A stretch of DNA of 64,000 nt from Pseudomonas sp. R5(2019) (GTDB lineage: Bacteria > Pseudomonadota > Gammaproteobacteria > Pseudomonadales > Pseudomonadaceae). The stretch covers positions 186,001-250,000 of the forward strand of contig NZ_JAAAMT010000003.1 in assembly GCF_009905435.1 (NCBI RefSeq). Direction: 5' to 3'. Below the pieces are notes generated by a model that searched no databases, was not told the DNA's origin, and was given only the letters and a program-made list of their open reading frames with translations. Both the position numbers and the translations under genes were made by a program. Shown in pieces: positions 8,838 through 19,329 of the stretch; positions within the stretch are counted from its first letter, which is position 1; each line of letters opens with the position of its first letter.

Positions 8838-8984
8838 TGTGGGAGGAATGGAGATCGGTGTGGGAGGAATGGAGACCGGTGTGGGAGCAAGGCTTGCCCG
8901 CGATAGCATCGCCGCGGTCTAGTTAGATACACCGCAGCGCCTGCATCGCGACGGTTCGGCGCCCCGACAAGCTTTGCTCCCACA
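8838..8984. repeat. REP pair with a 21 bp tandem duplication at one end
   Basis: Two 21 bp direct copies of TGTGGGAGGAATGGAGAYCGG (8838-8858, 8859-8879; one base differs) abut a REP unit starting TGTGGGAGCAAGGCTTGCCC at 8880. An inverted partner ends at 8984. The tandem units begin like the REP head. Confidence 0.8.
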
Positions 8985-9039
8985 GAGGTCAGCGTTTACT
9001 TTGAATTCATTTCCCCCCACCGATAAATCCCTGAAACGA

Positions 9040-9069
9040 AAACGCCCGGCCTTTGGGGGCCGGGCGTTT
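9040..9069. terminator. Bidirectional terminator between phaD and phaF
   Basis: A perfect 12 bp stem, AAACGCCCGGCC at 9040-9051 with GGCCGGGCGTTT at 9058-9069, has a 6-base loop and T-rich flanks on both strands. It can end both the rightward phaC1ZC2D transcript and the leftward phaIF transcript. Confidence 0.85.
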
Positions 9070-9086
9070 CGTTTTGCCTGATGGAA

Positions 9087-9782
9087 TCAGGACTGGCTTG
9101 CAGGCGAAGCCGGGGCTGCCGATGGGGTCGGTGCCGGGGAGGCAGCCGGTGCAGCGCTGGACGCCGGGGCTGCCGAAGCCGCTGGTGCCTCCGGTTTTAC
9201 CGCTGGCTTGGCCGCGGCTGGTTTTCTCACCGCAGGCTTTCTCGCTGCGGCAGGCTTGGCTGCTGCCGGTTTGGCGGCCGCGGTTTTTGCTGCAGGCTTG
9301 GCCGCCTTGGCCAGCGGTTTGGCCGCAGCGGTCTTGGTCTTGGCAGCAGCAGGCTTGGCCCTGCTGATCGGAGTAACCGATTGACCGGTCAGTTTCTCGA
9401 TCTGCTTGGTCAGCGTGTCAACCTGCTGGTGCAGTGCCTTGACCTCGTTGCGGCTCGGCACGCCCAGACGCGAAATGGCGCTGTTAAGACGCTTGTCGAA
9501 GGCCTCTTCCAACTCGCTCCACTTGCCCAGCGCACGGTCCTTGACCCCGCTGACACGCGACTTGGTCGACGACTTGACGGCATCAACGCTGTCTTCAACT
9601 TCGCTCTTGGCGGCTTTCTCGGCCTTTTCGCCATCCTTGACCAGCGCTTCGAACAGCTTGCTGCCGTCCTTGCTGACTTTCGAATAGGCGCCTAAACCGG
9701 CAAGCCAGATCTGGCGGGAGTATTTTTCAACTTCACCCACCCACGAGCTGCTTTCATTCTCTACATTCTTTTTGCCAGCCAT
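9087..9782 (-). CDS. phaF: Phasin PhaF, granule- and DNA-associated
   Basis: PhaF coats PHA granules and helps share them between daughter cells by binding DNA. From the ATG at 9782 (MAGKKN) it is 231 residues; the longer frame to 9812 adds 10 residues that do not fit the family. The N-terminal half is the phasin domain (VEKYSRQIWLAGLGAYSKVSKDG, amphipathic helices, a leucine-zipper-like stretch). The C-terminal half is histone-like, with many KPAA/AAKP repeats, then an Ala-Pro-Ser tail. The basic tail fits non-specific DNA binding. It follows phaI by 10 bp. Repeat number varies between strains. Confidence 0.95.
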   Translation of the reverse strand: MAGKKNVENESSSWVGEVEKYSRQIWLAGLGAYSKVSKDGSKLFEALVKDGEKAEKAAKSEVEDSVDAVKSSTKSRVSGVKDRALGKWSELEEAFDKRLNSAISRLGVPSRNEVKALHQQVDTLTKQIEKLTGQSVTPISRAKPAAAKTKTAAAKPLAKAAKPAAKTAAAKPAAAKPAAARKPAVRKPAAAKPAVKPEAPAASAAPASSAAPAASPAPTPSAAPASPASQS

Positions 9783-9792
9783 CCCGCTCTCC

Positions 9793-10215
9793 TTACTGTT
9801 TGTCCGCGACACGTTCGAGCAATGCCGTCAGCTCATCGAGCTTAGCAGAGAGTGTCTCAACGTCATGCCTGGATGGAATTCCGATGCGATTCAAGGCACT
9901 GGCCACGCGGTTGTCGAAGGCGTTTTCGATCTTGTCGAGTTGAACTTCGACCTTGCCCTTGACGCTGGTCACGGTGCTTTTTACCGATTCGATTTCGTTG
10001 TTGGCCGCATCAAGCTCGTGGTCGATGCGCTGCTTGCCTTGCTGCTCGACCGCTTCTCCGGTCTTGATCAGCTCTCTGACGTATTCGGCGCCTTCGTGAC
10101 CAACGCGGGCGTATGCGCCCAGACCTGCCAGCCAGATACGACGCGCGTATGAACGCACCTCACCGATGGCGCCGGTCGGCGCTTTGATAGTCTTTTTCAG
10201 AGAAACCTTGGCCAT
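9793..10215 (-). CDS. phaI: Phasin PhaI
   Basis: A small granule-associated phasin of 140 residues starting MAKVSLKKTI at 10215, with GTGAGGTG just upstream; the GTG at 10224 is a less likely start. It shares the phasin core RIWLAGLGAYARVG with PhaF but lacks the histone-like tail. It is the first gene of the phaIF operon, read toward phaD and probably activated by PhaD. Confidence 0.94.
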   Translation of the reverse strand: MAKVSLKKTIKAPTGAIGEVRSYARRIWLAGLGAYARVGHEGAEYVRELIKTGEAVEQQGKQRIDHELDAANNEIESVKSTVTSVKGKVEVQLDKIENAFDNRVASALNRIGIPSRHDVETLSAKLDELTALLERVADKQ

Positions 10216-10322
10216 GCCTTGCACCTCACGCTAGGGAAGATATTGAGGAACGGCCTCTTGATATCCGAGGCTTGAAGCACAGGTTAATGACAAAAATTAG
10301 AATGGACACCCTAAGGTCGGCG

Positions 10323-10598
10323 TTAAACCAGGACCTTGTCCAGGGCCCGCTCGATCTCTGACTTGATCGTGCCGCCCATCATCGACAGCATCATCCCGAG
10401 CTTCAGCTCGACCTTGATACTGTCCTCGCCAATCTGAATGGTGCCGTTGGCACCGCTGCGCTTGACCTCGAGCGTATCGCCGTTCCAATGAGCCTTGAGG
10501 TCATATTGCTTCGACAGTTTTTCCACCAGCACCTCGGCTTTCTGGCGGGCGGCCTCGCGGCCGAGGCTGTGTTTGCGTTCGACGCTAATCTGGGTCAT
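10323..10598 (-). CDS. Polyhydroxyalkanoic acid system (PHA granule region) family protein
   Basis: A 91-residue protein starting MTQISVERKHSLGREAARQKAE. It belongs to the small family found next to phasin genes in pseudomonads and annotated as PHA system protein. The motif DTLEVKRSGANGTIQIGEDSIKVELKLG followed by a C-terminal helix is typical. The function is not established. It is read in the same direction as phaIF, 107 bp upstream of phaI, and divergently from ubiE. Confidence 0.8.
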   Translation of the reverse strand: MTQISVERKHSLGREAARQKAEVLVEKLSKQYDLKAHWNGDTLEVKRSGANGTIQIGEDSIKVELKLGMMLSMMGGTIKSEIERALDKVLV

Positions 10599-10728
10599 GC
10601 ACGGTATCCTGATTAAAAGTGATGCTTTATGCGGCCTATAGTAGCCCGGAACGTTCGGCGAGCCATCCGCCAAGACAAAGACGGCCACCGGGATTAGAAT
10701 GGCCGGTAATTTTTTCCGGTGAAGCGAT

Positions 10729-11499
10729 ATGAACGATCAGCGCAAAGGCAGCAATGCCGAACCCACCACTCACTTCGGCTACAAGAACGTGCCGGAAAGT
10801 CAGAAGGCCGAAAAGGTCGCCGAGGTGTTCCACTCGGTCGCCGCCAAGTACGACCTGATGAACGACGTGTTGTCCGGCGGCATGCATCGGCTCTGGAAGC
10901 GCTTTGCCATCGAGCTGTCGGGCGTACGCCCGGGCAATCGGGTCCTGGACATCGCCGGTGGCACGGGCGACCTGGCCCGCAAGTTCTCCCATCTGGTCGG
11001 CCCGACCGGTCAGGTGGTGCTGGCTGACATCAACGCCTCCATGCTCAAGGTCGGTCGTGACCGCCTGCTGGACGTCGGCGTGGCCGGCAATATCGAGTTC
11101 GTCCAGGCTGACGCCGAAAAGCTGCCGTTCCCGGACAACCATTTCGACTGCGTGACCATCGCCTTCGGCCTGCGCAACGTGACCCACAAGGAAGACGCGC
11201 TGCGCTCCATGCTGCGCGTACTCAAGCCGGGTGGCCGGCTGCTGGTGCTGGAATTCTCCAAGCCCACCAACAAGCTCATGTCCAAGGTCTACGACGCTTA
11301 CTCGTTCGCCTTCATGCCGCTGGCCGGCAAGCTGATTACCAACGACTCGGAGAGCTACCGTTACCTCGCCGAATCGATTCGCATGCACCCCGACCAGGAG
11401 ACCCTGAAGGCCATGATGGTCGACGCCGGTTTTGACCGTGTGACCTACCACAACATGACCTCTGGCATTGTCGCCCTGCACCGCGGTATCAAGCCCTGA
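10729..11499 (+). CDS. ubiE: Ubiquinone/menaquinone C-methyltransferase UbiE
   Basis: UbiE is an SAM-dependent methyltransferase that adds the C2 methyl group in ubiquinone synthesis. Length is 256 residues. The SAM-binding glycine motif [10 protein letters not shown] is at about residues 72-81, and the family signature near [10 protein letters not shown] is present. The stop overlaps the next ATG by one base (ubiJ), so ubiE, ubiJ and ubiB form one tightly coupled operon. GGTGAAG serves as ribosome binding site. Confidence 0.97.
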   Translation: MNDQRKGSNAEPTTHFGYKNVPESQKAEKVAEVFHSVAAKYDLMNDVLSGGMHRLWKRFAIELSGVRPGNRVLDIAGGTGDLARKFSHLVGPTGQVVLADINASMLKVGRDRLLDVGVAGNIEFVQADAEKLPFPDNHFDCVTIAFGLRNVTHKEDALRSMLRVLKPGGRLLVLEFSKPTNKLMSKVYDAYSFAFMPLAGKLITNDSESYRYLAESIRMHPDQETLKAMMVDAGFDRVTYHNMTSGIVALHRGIKP

Positions 11500-12122
11500 T
11501 GCTCTTGGGCGGCATCCTCGCCGGCGTCGAACACGGTCTGAACCGTGTTCTGCGGCTGGACAGCACCGCCATCCAGCGCCTGCAGGCGCTGGACGGCAAG
11601 GTGATTGCGATCGACTGCCGCAACCCGTCCTTGCAGGTGTTCATCCTGCCCGGCGACGACGGCCTGCTGTTGGCCGGCCACTGGGCCGCCGACTCCGACT
11701 GCACCCTGCGCGCACCGGCTGCCAGCCTGTTGCAACTGGCCCTGAGCCAGGACAAGAGCGCCGTGCTGCATAGCCCGCAGGTCGAGCTTGAAGGCGACAG
11801 CGCGGTGCTGCTGGGCCTGGTCGCGATACTCCAGGACCTGGAGCTGGACTGGGAATACGAGCTGTCACGCTGGATCGGCCCGATCGCCACGCAGCTGTTC
11901 AGCAGCCAGGTGCGCAGCCGCGCCAACTGGACCCGGCAAAGCCTGGCCAGCCTCAACCAGAACCTGTCCGAGTACCTCAGCGAAGAAGCCCGGACCCTGG
12001 TCGGCCAACGTGAAGCGGAAGTGCGCTTCAGCGAGCTCGATCAGCTCAAACTTGATGTAGAACGCCTTGAGGCGCGTATTGAGCGCCTTGCCCGATCCCT
12101 TGAATCCAGCGATAACGCATGA
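11499..12122 (+). CDS. ubiJ: Ubiquinone accessory factor UbiJ (SCP2 domain)
   Basis: UbiJ is a soluble SCP2-type lipid-binding protein of the Ubi complex needed for aerobic ubiquinone synthesis; it is thought to hold hydrophobic intermediates. Length is 207 residues. An SCP2 domain covers about residues 15-120, and a coiled-coil C-terminus (about 155-200, with [20 protein letters not shown]) probably mediates assembly. It overlaps ubiE by 1 base and ubiB by 4 bases (ATGA). Confidence 0.93.
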   Translation: MLLGGILAGVEHGLNRVLRLDSTAIQRLQALDGKVIAIDCRNPSLQVFILPGDDGLLLAGHWAADSDCTLRAPAASLLQLALSQDKSAVLHSPQVELEGDSAVLLGLVAILQDLELDWEYELSRWIGPIATQLFSSQVRSRANWTRQSLASLNQNLSEYLSEEARTLVGQREAEVRFSELDQLKLDVERLEARIERLARSLESSDNA

Positions 12123-13726
12123 AGCTGCTTGCCGTCCGCCGTCTGTTGCGCATCCAGCGCGTCGTGATCCGCTACCGCCTTGATGACCTGCTGTTCGCCC
12201 TGCCCCTGCCCTGGTGGCTGATGGCGATACGCTTTACCATGCCTTGGCGCTGGCTGCCGCGCAAACCGCTGGAGCTCACCCGTGGCGCACGCCTGCGACT
12301 GGCCTTGCAGGACCTGGGGCCGATCTTCATCAAGTTCGGCCAACTGCTCTCGACCCGCCGCGACCTGCTGCCGGCCGACATCGCTGATGAGCTGATGCGC
12401 CTGCAGGACCGGGTGCCACCGTTCGACCCGAAACTCTCGGTCAAGCTGATCGAAGAACAACTGGGGGCGCCGGTCAACGAGGTATTCAGCCGCTTCGATG
12501 TCGAGCCGCTGGCCTCGGCGTCGGTGGCGCAAGTTCACGCCGCGCAGCTCAAGAGCGGTGAAGAAGTGGTGGTCAAGGTCGTCCGCCCGGGCCTCAAGCC
12601 GATCATCGCCCAGGACCTGGCCTGGCTGTTCCTGCTGGCGCGCATGGCCGAGCGGCTGTCGGCCGACGCCCGCCTGCTGCACCCGGTGGAAGTGGTCCTG
12701 GACTACGAAAAAACCATTTACGACGAACTCGACCTGTTGCGCGAGGCGGCCAACGCCAGCCAGCTCAAGCGCAACTTCGAGGGCTCGCCGCTGATGTACG
12801 TGCCACAGGTGTATTGGGACTGGTGCCGTCCCAAAGTGCTGGTCATGGAGCGTATCTACGGCATCCAGGTGACCGACCTCGCGACCTTGGCCGACCAGCG
12901 CACCGACATGAAACTGCTGGCCGAACGCGGCGTGGAAATCTTCTTCACCCAGGTCTTCCGGGACAGCTTCTTCCACGCCGACATGCACCCCGGCAACATC
13001 TTCGTCAGCACCGTGCAGCCCTGGAGCCCGCAGTACATTGCGATCGACTGCGGCATCGTCGGCAGCCTGACCCCGCAGGACCAGGACTACCTGGCACGCA
13101 ACCTGTTTGCCTTCTTCAAGCGCGACTACCGGCGCGTGGCGCAGCTGCACATCGATTCAGGCTGGGTGCCGGCGGAAACCAGGCTCAACGAATTCGAAGC
13201 GGCGATCCGCACCGTGTGCGAGCCGATCTTCGAGAAGCCGCTCAAGGACATTTCCTTCGGCCAGGTGCTGATGCGCCTGTTCCAGACCGCCCGGCGCTTC
13301 AACATGGAAGTGCAGCCACAGCTGGTGCTGCTGCAGAAAACCCTGCTCAATATCGAAGGCCTGGGCCGTCAGCTGTACCCGGACCTGGACCTGTGGAGCA
13401 CCGCCCAGCCGTTCCTGGAACGCTGGATGCGCGACCGGGTCAGCCCAAAATCGTTGTTTCAAAATGTACAGAGCCAGGTCGAGCAACTCCCTCGCCTGGC
13501 CAACATGACCCGCGATCTGCTCGAACGCCTGTCGCAACCCCATGCCGAAGATCAGCCCCCGCCCCGGAAGCAATCCGGTGACAGCCGTGCCCTGCGCCTG
13601 TTGGGCGGGGTGTTGATGGCAGCCGGCGCCACGGTCGCGGCGACCAGCGGCGCGGCCACCACAATGGCCGCATGGCCGGCCTGGGTGATGCTGGGCGCAG
13701 GCGTCTATCTGATCGCGCGTCGATAG
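12119..13726 (+). CDS. ubiB: Ubiquinone biosynthesis atypical kinase UbiB
   Basis: UbiB is an ABC1/ADCK-family atypical kinase or ATPase required for ubiquinone synthesis at the inner membrane. Length is 535 residues. The KxGQ motif is in [16 protein letters not shown], the Ala-rich loop in [10 protein letters not shown], and catalytic-loop residues in [10 protein letters not shown] and AIDCGIVG. Two hydrophobic helices at the C-terminus (about 490-532) anchor it in the membrane. Its start overlaps the ubiJ stop by 4 bases. Confidence 0.96.
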   Translation: MKLLAVRRLLRIQRVVIRYRLDDLLFALPLPWWLMAIRFTMPWRWLPRKPLELTRGARLRLALQDLGPIFIKFGQLLSTRRDLLPADIADELMRLQDRVPPFDPKLSVKLIEEQLGAPVNEVFSRFDVEPLASASVAQVHAAQLKSGEEVVVKVVRPGLKPIIAQDLAWLFLLARMAERLSADARLLHPVEVVLDYEKTIYDELDLLREAANASQLKRNFEGSPLMYVPQVYWDWCRPKVLVMERIYGIQVTDLATLADQRTDMKLLAERGVEIFFTQVFRDSFFHADMHPGNIFVSTVQPWSPQYIAIDCGIVGSLTPQDQDYLARNLFAFFKRDYRRVAQLHIDSGWVPAETRLNEFEAAIRTVCEPIFEKPLKDISFGQVLMRLFQTARRFNMEVQPQLVLLQKTLLNIEGLGRQLYPDLDLWSTAQPFLERWMRDRVSPKSLFQNVQSQVEQLPRLANMTRDLLERLSQPHAEDQPPPRKQSGDSRALRLLGGVLMAAGATVAATSGAATTMAAWPAWVMLGAGVYLIARR

Positions 13727-13798
13727 CCAGTTGCCCCTGCGGCTGGCACACTAGGGCAAGAGTTCGGCACAGGATCGAACTCGGTTTCGGAGTCAAAG

Positions 13799-14191
13799 AT
13801 GAGAGACTGGCTGGACGAGATCAAATGGGATGAAAATGGCCTGGTCCCGGCCATTGCCCAGGATCACAAGACCGGGCGCGTACTGATGATGGCCTGGATG
13901 AACCGCGAAGCGCTGGCGTTGACCGCCGCCGAGAACCGCGCCATTTATTGGTCACGCTCGCGTGGCAAACTGTGGCGCAAGGGCGAAGAGTCCGGACATG
14001 TGCAGCATTTGCATGAAATGCGCCTGGATTGCGATGCCGACGTGATCATTCTGATGGTAGAACAGGTTGGCCATATTGCCTGCCACACCGGCCGCGAAAG
14101 CTGCTTTTATCGCGTCCACGAGAACGGCGAATGGAAAACCGTCGACCCGGTCCTCAAGGACCCGCACGCCATCTACTGCGCAGGACACTGA
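13799..14191 (+). CDS. hisI: Phosphoribosyl-AMP cyclohydrolase HisI
   Basis: This enzyme opens the purine ring of phosphoribosyl-AMP in histidine synthesis. Length is 130 residues, a separate protein as usual in pseudomonads rather than the HisIE fusion of enterics. Metal-site residues are seen in LDCDADVI and the cysteines of [18 protein letters not shown] lies 10 bp before the ATG. hisE starts 1 base after the stop. Confidence 0.97.
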   Translation: MRDWLDEIKWDENGLVPAIAQDHKTGRVLMMAWMNREALALTAAENRAIYWSRSRGKLWRKGEESGHVQHLHEMRLDCDADVIILMVEQVGHIACHTGRESCFYRVHENGEWKTVDPVLKDPHAIYCAGH

Positions 14192-14192
14192 C

Positions 14193-14522
14193 ATGAGTGA
14201 CACCCTGACCCGTCTGGCCGAAGTGCTGGAAGCGCGCAAAGGCGCCGCCGCCGACAGCTCCTATGTGGCCAGCCTGTACCACAAGGGCTTGAACAAAATT
14301 CTGGAAAAGGTCGGCGAAGAGTCGGTCGAAACCATCATCGCTGCCAAGGACGCCGCCATCAGCGGTGACTGCAGCGACGTCATCTATGAAACCGCCGATC
14401 TGTGGTTCCACAGCCTGGTGATGCTATCGGCCCTGGGCCAGAATCCGCAGGCCGTGCTCGACGAGCTGGACCGCCGCTTCGGCCTCTCCGGGCACGCCGA
14501 GAAGGCAGCGCGTCAGCCCTGA
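14193..14522 (+). CDS. hisE: Phosphoribosyl-ATP pyrophosphatase HisE
   Basis: HisE hydrolyses phosphoribosyl-ATP to phosphoribosyl-AMP, the step before HisI. The ATG at 14193 gives 109 residues; the longer open frame from 14067 lies inside hisI and is rejected. The MazG-like motif [14 protein letters not shown] and [12 protein letters not shown] carry the acidic metal ligands. It is translationally close to hisI and followed by tatA after 39 bp. Confidence 0.96.
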   Translation: MSDTLTRLAEVLEARKGAAADSSYVASLYHKGLNKILEKVGEESVETIIAAKDAAISGDCSDVIYETADLWFHSLVMLSALGQNPQAVLDELDRRFGLSGHAEKAARQP

Positions 14523-14561
14523 TCCGCGCCAGACCCAATAAACGTCACGAGGAGTTGCAGC

Positions 14562-14837
14562 ATGGGTATTTTTGACTGGAAACACTGGGTCGTCATTCTG
14601 GTTGTCGTGGTACTGGTGTTCGGCACCAAAAAGCTGAAGAACCTCGGTACCGATATCGGTGAGTCGATCAAGGGCTTTCGCAAGGCCATGAACGATGACG
14701 AAAAGCCCGCCGAACCGCCCGTGCAACCGGTACAGCCGGTGCAGCCGGTCAACCCACAGGCCACTTCGCCGCTGAACCAGCCTCAGACCATTGAAGGTCA
14801 GGCGCACAAGGTCGAAGAGCCGATCAGGAAAGACTGA
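14562..14837 (+). CDS. tatA: Sec-independent translocase subunit TatA
   Basis: TatA forms the pore-like assembly of the twin-arginine pathway. Length is 91 residues. It has one N-terminal membrane helix (about residues 7-23), then the hinge [10 protein letters not shown] and an amphipathic helix ([13 protein letters not shown]). The tail has four near-tandem PVQ/PVN repeats before a charged end. GGAG precedes the ATG. First gene of tatABC. Confidence 0.96.
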   Translation: MGIFDWKHWVVILVVVVLVFGTKKLKNLGTDIGESIKGFRKAMNDDEKPAEPPVQPVQPVQPVNPQATSPLNQPQTIEGQAHKVEEPIRKD

Positions 14838-14840
14838 TAA

Positions 14841-15236
14841 ATGTTCGGGATCAGCTTCAGTGAACTGCTGCTCGTAGGTCTCGTGGCCCTGCTGGTACTC
14901 GGCCCGGAGCGTCTGCCCGGCGCCGCGCGTACGGCCGGCCTGTGGGTCGGCCGGCTCAAGCGCAGCTTCAATGCCATCAAGCAGGAAGTGGAACGCGAGA
15001 TCGGCGCTGACGAGATCCGTCGCCAGCTGCACAACGAACACATCCTGTCGATGGAACAGGAGGCTCGCAAGATCTTCAACCCGCAGCAGGCCGAGGCGCA
15101 GCCCACCGTTATCAGCCAGGACAGCACGCCCGCCGTGCCGCCGCTGGTGGTCGCAACCCCAGCCCCGAACGTTTCCGAGCCGGCGCCCGTCACGCCTTCT
15201 CCCTCCGACACACCACTGCCACCGCGAGCCCCATGA
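14841..15236 (+). CDS. tatB: Sec-independent translocase subunit TatB
   Basis: TatB works with TatC as the receptor for twin-arginine signal peptides. Length is 131 residues. The start [26 protein letters not shown] has the conserved membrane helix and the GPERLP hinge. An amphipathic helix follows, and then a Pro/Ala-rich tail. It starts 3 bases after the tatA stop and overlaps tatC by 4 bases. Confidence 0.96.
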   Translation: MFGISFSELLLVGLVALLVLGPERLPGAARTAGLWVGRLKRSFNAIKQEVEREIGADEIRRQLHNEHILSMEQEARKIFNPQQAEAQPTVISQDSTPAVPPLVVATPAPNVSEPAPVTPSPSDTPLPPRAP

Positions 15237-16027
15237 GCGATATTCCGGAAAACGACCAGCAGATGCCGCTGGTTTCGCACCTCACCGAGCTGCGCACGCG
15301 CCTGTTGCGCTGCGTTGCGGTCATCTTCCTGATCTTCGCCGGGCTGTTCTCCTTCGCACAGCAGATCTACACCCTGGTGTCGGCGCCACTGCGCGAATAC
15401 CTGCCAGCTGGCGCGACGATGATCGCCACCGACGTCGCCTCGCCGTTCCTGACCCCGTTCAAGCTGACGATGATGGTTGCGCTGTTCCTGGCGATTCCGT
15501 TGATCCTGCACCAGATCTGGGGCTTTATCGCACCGGGCTTGTACAAGCATGAAAAACGTATTGCCGTGCCGCTGCTGGTGTCGAGCATCGTTCTGTTTTA
15601 TGCCGGGATGGCGTTTGCCTACTTCCTGGTGTTCCCACTGATCTTCCAGTTCTTCGCCCATGCCACCCCTGATGGCGTGGCGATGATGACGGATATCGCC
15701 AGTTACCTGGACTTCGTCATGACGCTGTTCTTCGCCTTCGGCGTGGCCTTCGAGATTCCGGTCGCGGTGGTGCTGTTGGTGTGGATCGGCGTGGTCGACG
15801 TCAAATACCTGAAGAAGATCCGCCCGTATGTGATCATCGGCTGCTTCGTGGTCGGCATGATCCTGACACCGCCGGACATTTTCTCCCAGACCCTGCTGGC
15901 CGTGCCCATGTGGCTGCTGTACGAGATCGGTGTGCTGTTTGGCGGTTTGATCCGCAAGCGCAGCGAACACGACAGCGACGAGCCCGCTGACTCTGACCAC
16001 CCGCAGCCGCCAGCAACTCAACCGTGA
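15233..16027 (+). CDS. tatC: Sec-independent translocase subunit TatC
   Basis: TatC is a polytopic membrane protein of 264 residues with six predicted membrane helices. It binds the twin-arginine signal. The N-terminal [16 protein letters not shown] motif and the conserved [13 protein letters not shown] segment are present. Its start overlaps tatB and its stop overlaps the GTG of rsmE, both by 4 bases, so these genes are translationally coupled. Confidence 0.97.
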   Translation: MSDIPENDQQMPLVSHLTELRTRLLRCVAVIFLIFAGLFSFAQQIYTLVSAPLREYLPAGATMIATDVASPFLTPFKLTMMVALFLAIPLILHQIWGFIAPGLYKHEKRIAVPLLVSSIVLFYAGMAFAYFLVFPLIFQFFAHATPDGVAMMTDIASYLDFVMTLFFAFGVAFEIPVAVVLLVWIGVVDVKYLKKIRPYVIIGCFVVGMILTPPDIFSQTLLAVPMWLLYEIGVLFGGLIRKRSEHDSDEPADSDHPQPPATQP

Positions 16028-16731
16028 ACCTGCTGTTACTCGAGGAGGCCGACTTTGTAGCGGCCGACCGGGTGGTCCTGCGTGATCGCCGCTTTACGCA
16101 TATGCAGGAAGTCCACCGCTGCGAAGTCGGGGACACGATGCGCGTCGGCCAGCTCAACGGTCTGATGGGCCAGGCCCTGGTGCTGCGCCTTGAAGGCCAT
16201 GAAGCCGAGCTGCAGGTGAGTTTCGACCAACCGCCACCGGCCAAACTGCCGCTGACCCTGGTGCTGGCCCTGCCTCGGCCGAAGATGCTGCGCAGGGTGC
16301 TGCAAACCGTGGCGGCCATGGGCGTGCCGAAACTGGTGCTGGTCAACAGCTACCGGGTCGAAAAGAGCTTCTGGCAAACCCCGTTTCTGGAGCCTGCGGC
16401 CATTCGCGAGCAACTGGTGCTGGGGCTTGAACAGGCGCGCGACACACGCCTGCCTGAAGTGCTGATCGAAAAGCGCTTCAAGCCCTTCGTCGAAGACCGC
16501 CTGCCAGCCATGGTCGACGGCACCCTCGGGCTGGTCGGCCACCCCGGCAACTACCCGGCCTGCCCGCGCGGGCTCGATGAGCCGGTCACCCTGGCCATCG
16601 GCCCGGAAGGCGGCTGGATCCCCTACGAGATCGACTTGCTGGGCAAGGCTGGCTTGCAGCCCGTGCAGCTGGGCGAACGTATCTTGCGGGTCGAAACAGC
16701 GGTCACCGCCCTGCTCGCCCGACTCTTCTGA
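16024..16731 (+). CDS. rsmE: 16S rRNA (uracil(1498)-N3)-methyltransferase RsmE
   Basis: RsmE methylates U1498 of 16S rRNA. The GTG start at 16024 overlaps the tatC stop; length is 235 residues. The SPOUT-fold C-terminal part shows [16 protein letters not shown] and [14 protein letters not shown], which form the knotted SAM site. The N-terminal PUA-like domain covers about residues 1-70. No separate promoter is visible. Confidence 0.95.
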   Translation: MNLLLLEEADFVAADRVVLRDRRFTHMQEVHRCEVGDTMRVGQLNGLMGQALVLRLEGHEAELQVSFDQPPPAKLPLTLVLALPRPKMLRRVLQTVAAMGVPKLVLVNSYRVEKSFWQTPFLEPAAIREQLVLGLEQARDTRLPEVLIEKRFKPFVEDRLPAMVDGTLGLVGHPGNYPACPRGLDEPVTLAIGPEGGWIPYEIDLLGKAGLQPVQLGERILRVETAVTALLARLF

Positions 16732-16826
16732 ATTCACCTCGCCCGGCTACAGTTTTAGCCGCGCGAGCCGACATCCTTGGCATTAAAACAATCACTTGTG
16801 CCGGCTGCGCACAATGGAGCCCTGCC

Positions 16827-18743
16827 ATGTACCGTTGGTTCGCCCAAAAGCTTGGAAACATTAGCGTCAACCTCAAACTCGGCCTTGGCTTCAGCCTGGT
16901 CCTGCTATTGACGCTGCTGATCACCGCCACCGGCTGGCTCGGGCTCGGCGGCGTGATCAACCGCGGCGACACCCTGGGCGCCATTTCGGGCTTGAGCGAG
17001 TTGACCCAGGCGCTGCGTATCAACCGCTTCACTTACACCCAGGACAGCACGGCCGAGGCCGCTAACGCGGTGGTCAAGGTGCTTGACGACCTCGACAAGC
17101 GCCTGCAAAGCCTGCGCCTGCGCCTTGAACAACCCCAGGACATTGCCCGCCTCGACAAACAGGCAACCGCCGTCGCTGAATACCGACGCGCCTTTTCTGA
17201 CCTGACCCAGGCCGTTGCCCGCCGCGAAGCCAGCCGCGACAATCTGGGCAGCAGCGCCGAGCGCGCCGTTTCGTTGATCAGCCAAATCGAGAACACCCTG
17301 CTGCAGGGTGAAAGCCTGAGCCAGTTCAACAGCATCAGTGAACTGGGCAAGCTGGTGCAGCGAGCGCGTTACCAGGTCCGCGGCTACACCTACAGCGGCA
17401 ACAGCGAGTACGAACAGGGCGCCCTGGCGGCCGTGGATCAAGCCATCGCGGCGCTGGATGCCTTGCCGGGCAAAGTACCGGGCGAGCACGCTGCCAACCT
17501 CGGCAGCGCCGCAGATGCGCTGACGGCCTATCGCCAGGCGGTCGTTCAATACAGCGAAGCCCAGCAATCGAGCACCCATGCCCTGAACCGCATGCAGCTG
17601 CAAGGCACTGTGCTGCTGCAGATGAGCAGCGAGCTGACCACATCACAAACCCAGGTGCGCGATGAGGATTCCGCCAGCGCCCGTTCCACGCTTGCCCTGG
17701 TGACCTTGCTGGCGCTGCTGTTCGGTATCGTCTCGGCCTGGGTCATCACTCGCCAGATCGTCATCCCCCTGCGCCAGACCCTCACCGCTGTGGAACGGGT
17801 AGCCGATGGCGACCTGAGCCACGACCTGAAGGTCGAGCGCCGTGACGAAATGGGCCAGTTGCAACACAGCATCCAGCGCATGACCCGCAACCTGCGGGAG
17901 TTGATTGGCGGTATCGGCGATGGCGTTACCCAGATCGCCAGCGCCGCCGAGGAGCTGTCGGCCGTGACCGAACAGACCAGCGCCGGGGTCAACAATCAGA
18001 AGGTCGAGACCGATCAAGTGGCCACGGCCATGAACGAGATGACCGCGACTGTGCAGGAAGTGGCGCGCAACGCCGAGGAAGCCTCCGAAGCCGCCGTCGC
18101 CGCCGACCAGCAGGCCCGCGAAGGCGACAAGGTGGTCAGCGAAGCCATCCGCCAGATCGAGCGCCTGGCCGCTGAAGTCGGGCATTCCACTGATGCCATG
18201 AACCAGCTCAAGCAGGAAAGCGGCAAGATCGGCAGCGTGCTCGATGTCATCAAGTCGGTCGCCGAACAGACCAACCTGCTGGCCCTGAACGCTGCCATCG
18301 AAGCCGCCCGCGCCGGTGAGGCCGGGCGTGGCTTTGCAGTGGTCGCCGATGAGGTGCGCAGCCTGGCCCAGCGCACGCAGAAATCCACCGAAGAGATCGA
18401 AGAGCTGATTGCCGGCCTGCAACACGGCACCCAACAAGTGGCCAGCGCGATGGACAGCAGCCGCGAACTGACCGACAGCAGCGTCGACCTGACCCGCCGT
18501 GCCGGCACCGCGCTGGAAACCATCACCCAGACAGTGTCCGCGATCCAGGCCATGAACCAACAGATTGCAGCAGCCGCCGAGCAGCAAAGCAGCGTCGCCG
18601 AGGAGGTCAACCGCAGCGTCATGAACGTGCGCGATATTTCCGATCAGACCGCCGCCGCCAGTGAAGAAACCGCTGCGTCCAGCGTCGAGCTGGCGCGGTT
18701 GGGGACTCACTTGCAAGGTCTGGTCGGGCGGTTCCGCATCTGA
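16827..18743 (+). CDS. Methyl-accepting chemotaxis protein with HBM sensor domain
   Basis: This inner-membrane chemoreceptor has 638 residues. TM1 is at about residues 17-40, a long helical periplasmic region to about 285 fits the helical bimodular (HBM) domain of McpS-type receptors, TM2 is at about 290-311, and HAMP follows to about 365. The cytoplasmic signalling tip is [32 protein letters not shown], written here only in part. It ends [10 protein letters not shown], with no CheR-binding pentapeptide. HBM receptors of relatives bind TCA-cycle or other organic acids; the ligand here is unknown. A decayed second receptor follows, so a tandem pair probably once existed. Confidence 0.93.
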   Translation: MYRWFAQKLGNISVNLKLGLGFSLVLLLTLLITATGWLGLGGVINRGDTLGAISGLSELTQALRINRFTYTQDSTAEAANAVVKVLDDLDKRLQSLRLRLEQPQDIARLDKQATAVAEYRRAFSDLTQAVARREASRDNLGSSAERAVSLISQIENTLLQGESLSQFNSISELGKLVQRARYQVRGYTYSGNSEYEQGALAAVDQAIAALDALPGKVPGEHAANLGSAADALTAYRQAVVQYSEAQQSSTHALNRMQLQGTVLLQMSSELTTSQTQVRDEDSASARSTLALVTLLALLFGIVSAWVITRQIVIPLRQTLTAVERVADGDLSHDLKVERRDEMGQLQHSIQRMTRNLRELIGGIGDGVTQIASAAEELSAVTEQTSAGVNNQKVETDQVATAMNEMTATVQEVARNAEEASEAAVAADQQAREGDKVVSEAIRQIERLAAEVGHSTDAMNQLKQESGKIGSVLDVIKSVAEQTNLLALNAAIEAARAGEAGRGFAVVADEVRSLAQRTQKSTEEIEELIAGLQHGTQQVASAMDSSRELTDSSVDLTRRAGTALETITQTVSAIQAMNQQIAAAAEQQSSVAEEVNRSVMNVRDISDQTAAASEETAASSVELARLGTHLQGLVGRFRI

Positions 18744-18745
18744 CT

Positions 18746-18874
18746 TGTGGGAGATCCCATGTTTGGGGGCAACTGTGGGCAAAGCTTGTCGGGGCGCCGA
18801 ACCGTCGCGATGCAGGCGATACGGTGTATCAGATACACCGCGGTGATGCCATCGCAGGCAAGCCTTGCTCCCAC
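18746..18874. repeat. REP pair between the chemoreceptor and its relic
   Basis: A REP-type TGTGGGAG unit starts at 18746 and an inverted unit (GCAAGCCTTGCTCCCA) ends at 18874, with GTCGGGGCGCCGAACCG-type core sequence between. The receptor relic begins directly after it. Confidence 0.75.
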
Positions 18875-19321
18875 CATCACCTTTCGAGTGCTCAATGATG
18901 ACAACAGCAAGGCCGCCATCGCCCAGGCCATCGTTGAGCTGGAAAGCCTGCTGGGTGACCTGCGCCGGCGGTTTCGCAACCCGGCGGACCTGGAGATGTT
19001 GTCGTCCAAGCTGAGCGTTGTGGAACGGTTCAAGCAAGACTTTCAGTCGCTGGACAAGAACGTCGCCGAGCGTGAGCAGACCCGCGCACTGCCCGATAGC
19101 CGCGAAGAGCAGCTCACCGAAGCGGTCGAGACCGTGGAACGGCGCATGCTGCTGACATCCTCCGAGAGCGGGCAAAATGCAGAACAGCGGCGCCTGCTGT
19201 CGTTGATCGAGACCCTGTTGCGGCAGATCGAAGTGGCCCAGCAGCAGATCCAGATGCCGGGGAGGAGTTGCAGCGATTGGGTGGGCAGTTGCAGATGATG
19301 GTGGGGCGGTTTCGGGTGTAG
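18875..19321 (+). pseudogene. Relic of a second HBM chemoreceptor
   Basis: From 18875 the frame reads FRVLNDDNSKAAIAQAIVEL...RRRFRNPADLEMLSSKLSVVERFKQDF, which aligns with the HBM domain of the intact neighbour ([20 protein letters not shown]...[24 protein letters not shown]). This frame stops at 19298. In a shifted frame, the bases before the TAG at 19319-19321 read EELQRLGGQLQMMVGRFRV, the typical receptor C-terminus (neighbour: [15 protein letters not shown]). So part of the sensor domain is joined, out of frame, to the last 20 residues. The start, TM segments, HAMP and signalling domain are gone. It cannot make a working receptor. Confidence 0.85.
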
Positions 19322-19329
19322 CAGCTGGC

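Noticed and set aside
16732..16826. A flagellar sigma-28 promoter before the chemoreceptor
   Set aside because: A GCCGACAT-like box is present but no TAAA box at the right spacing.
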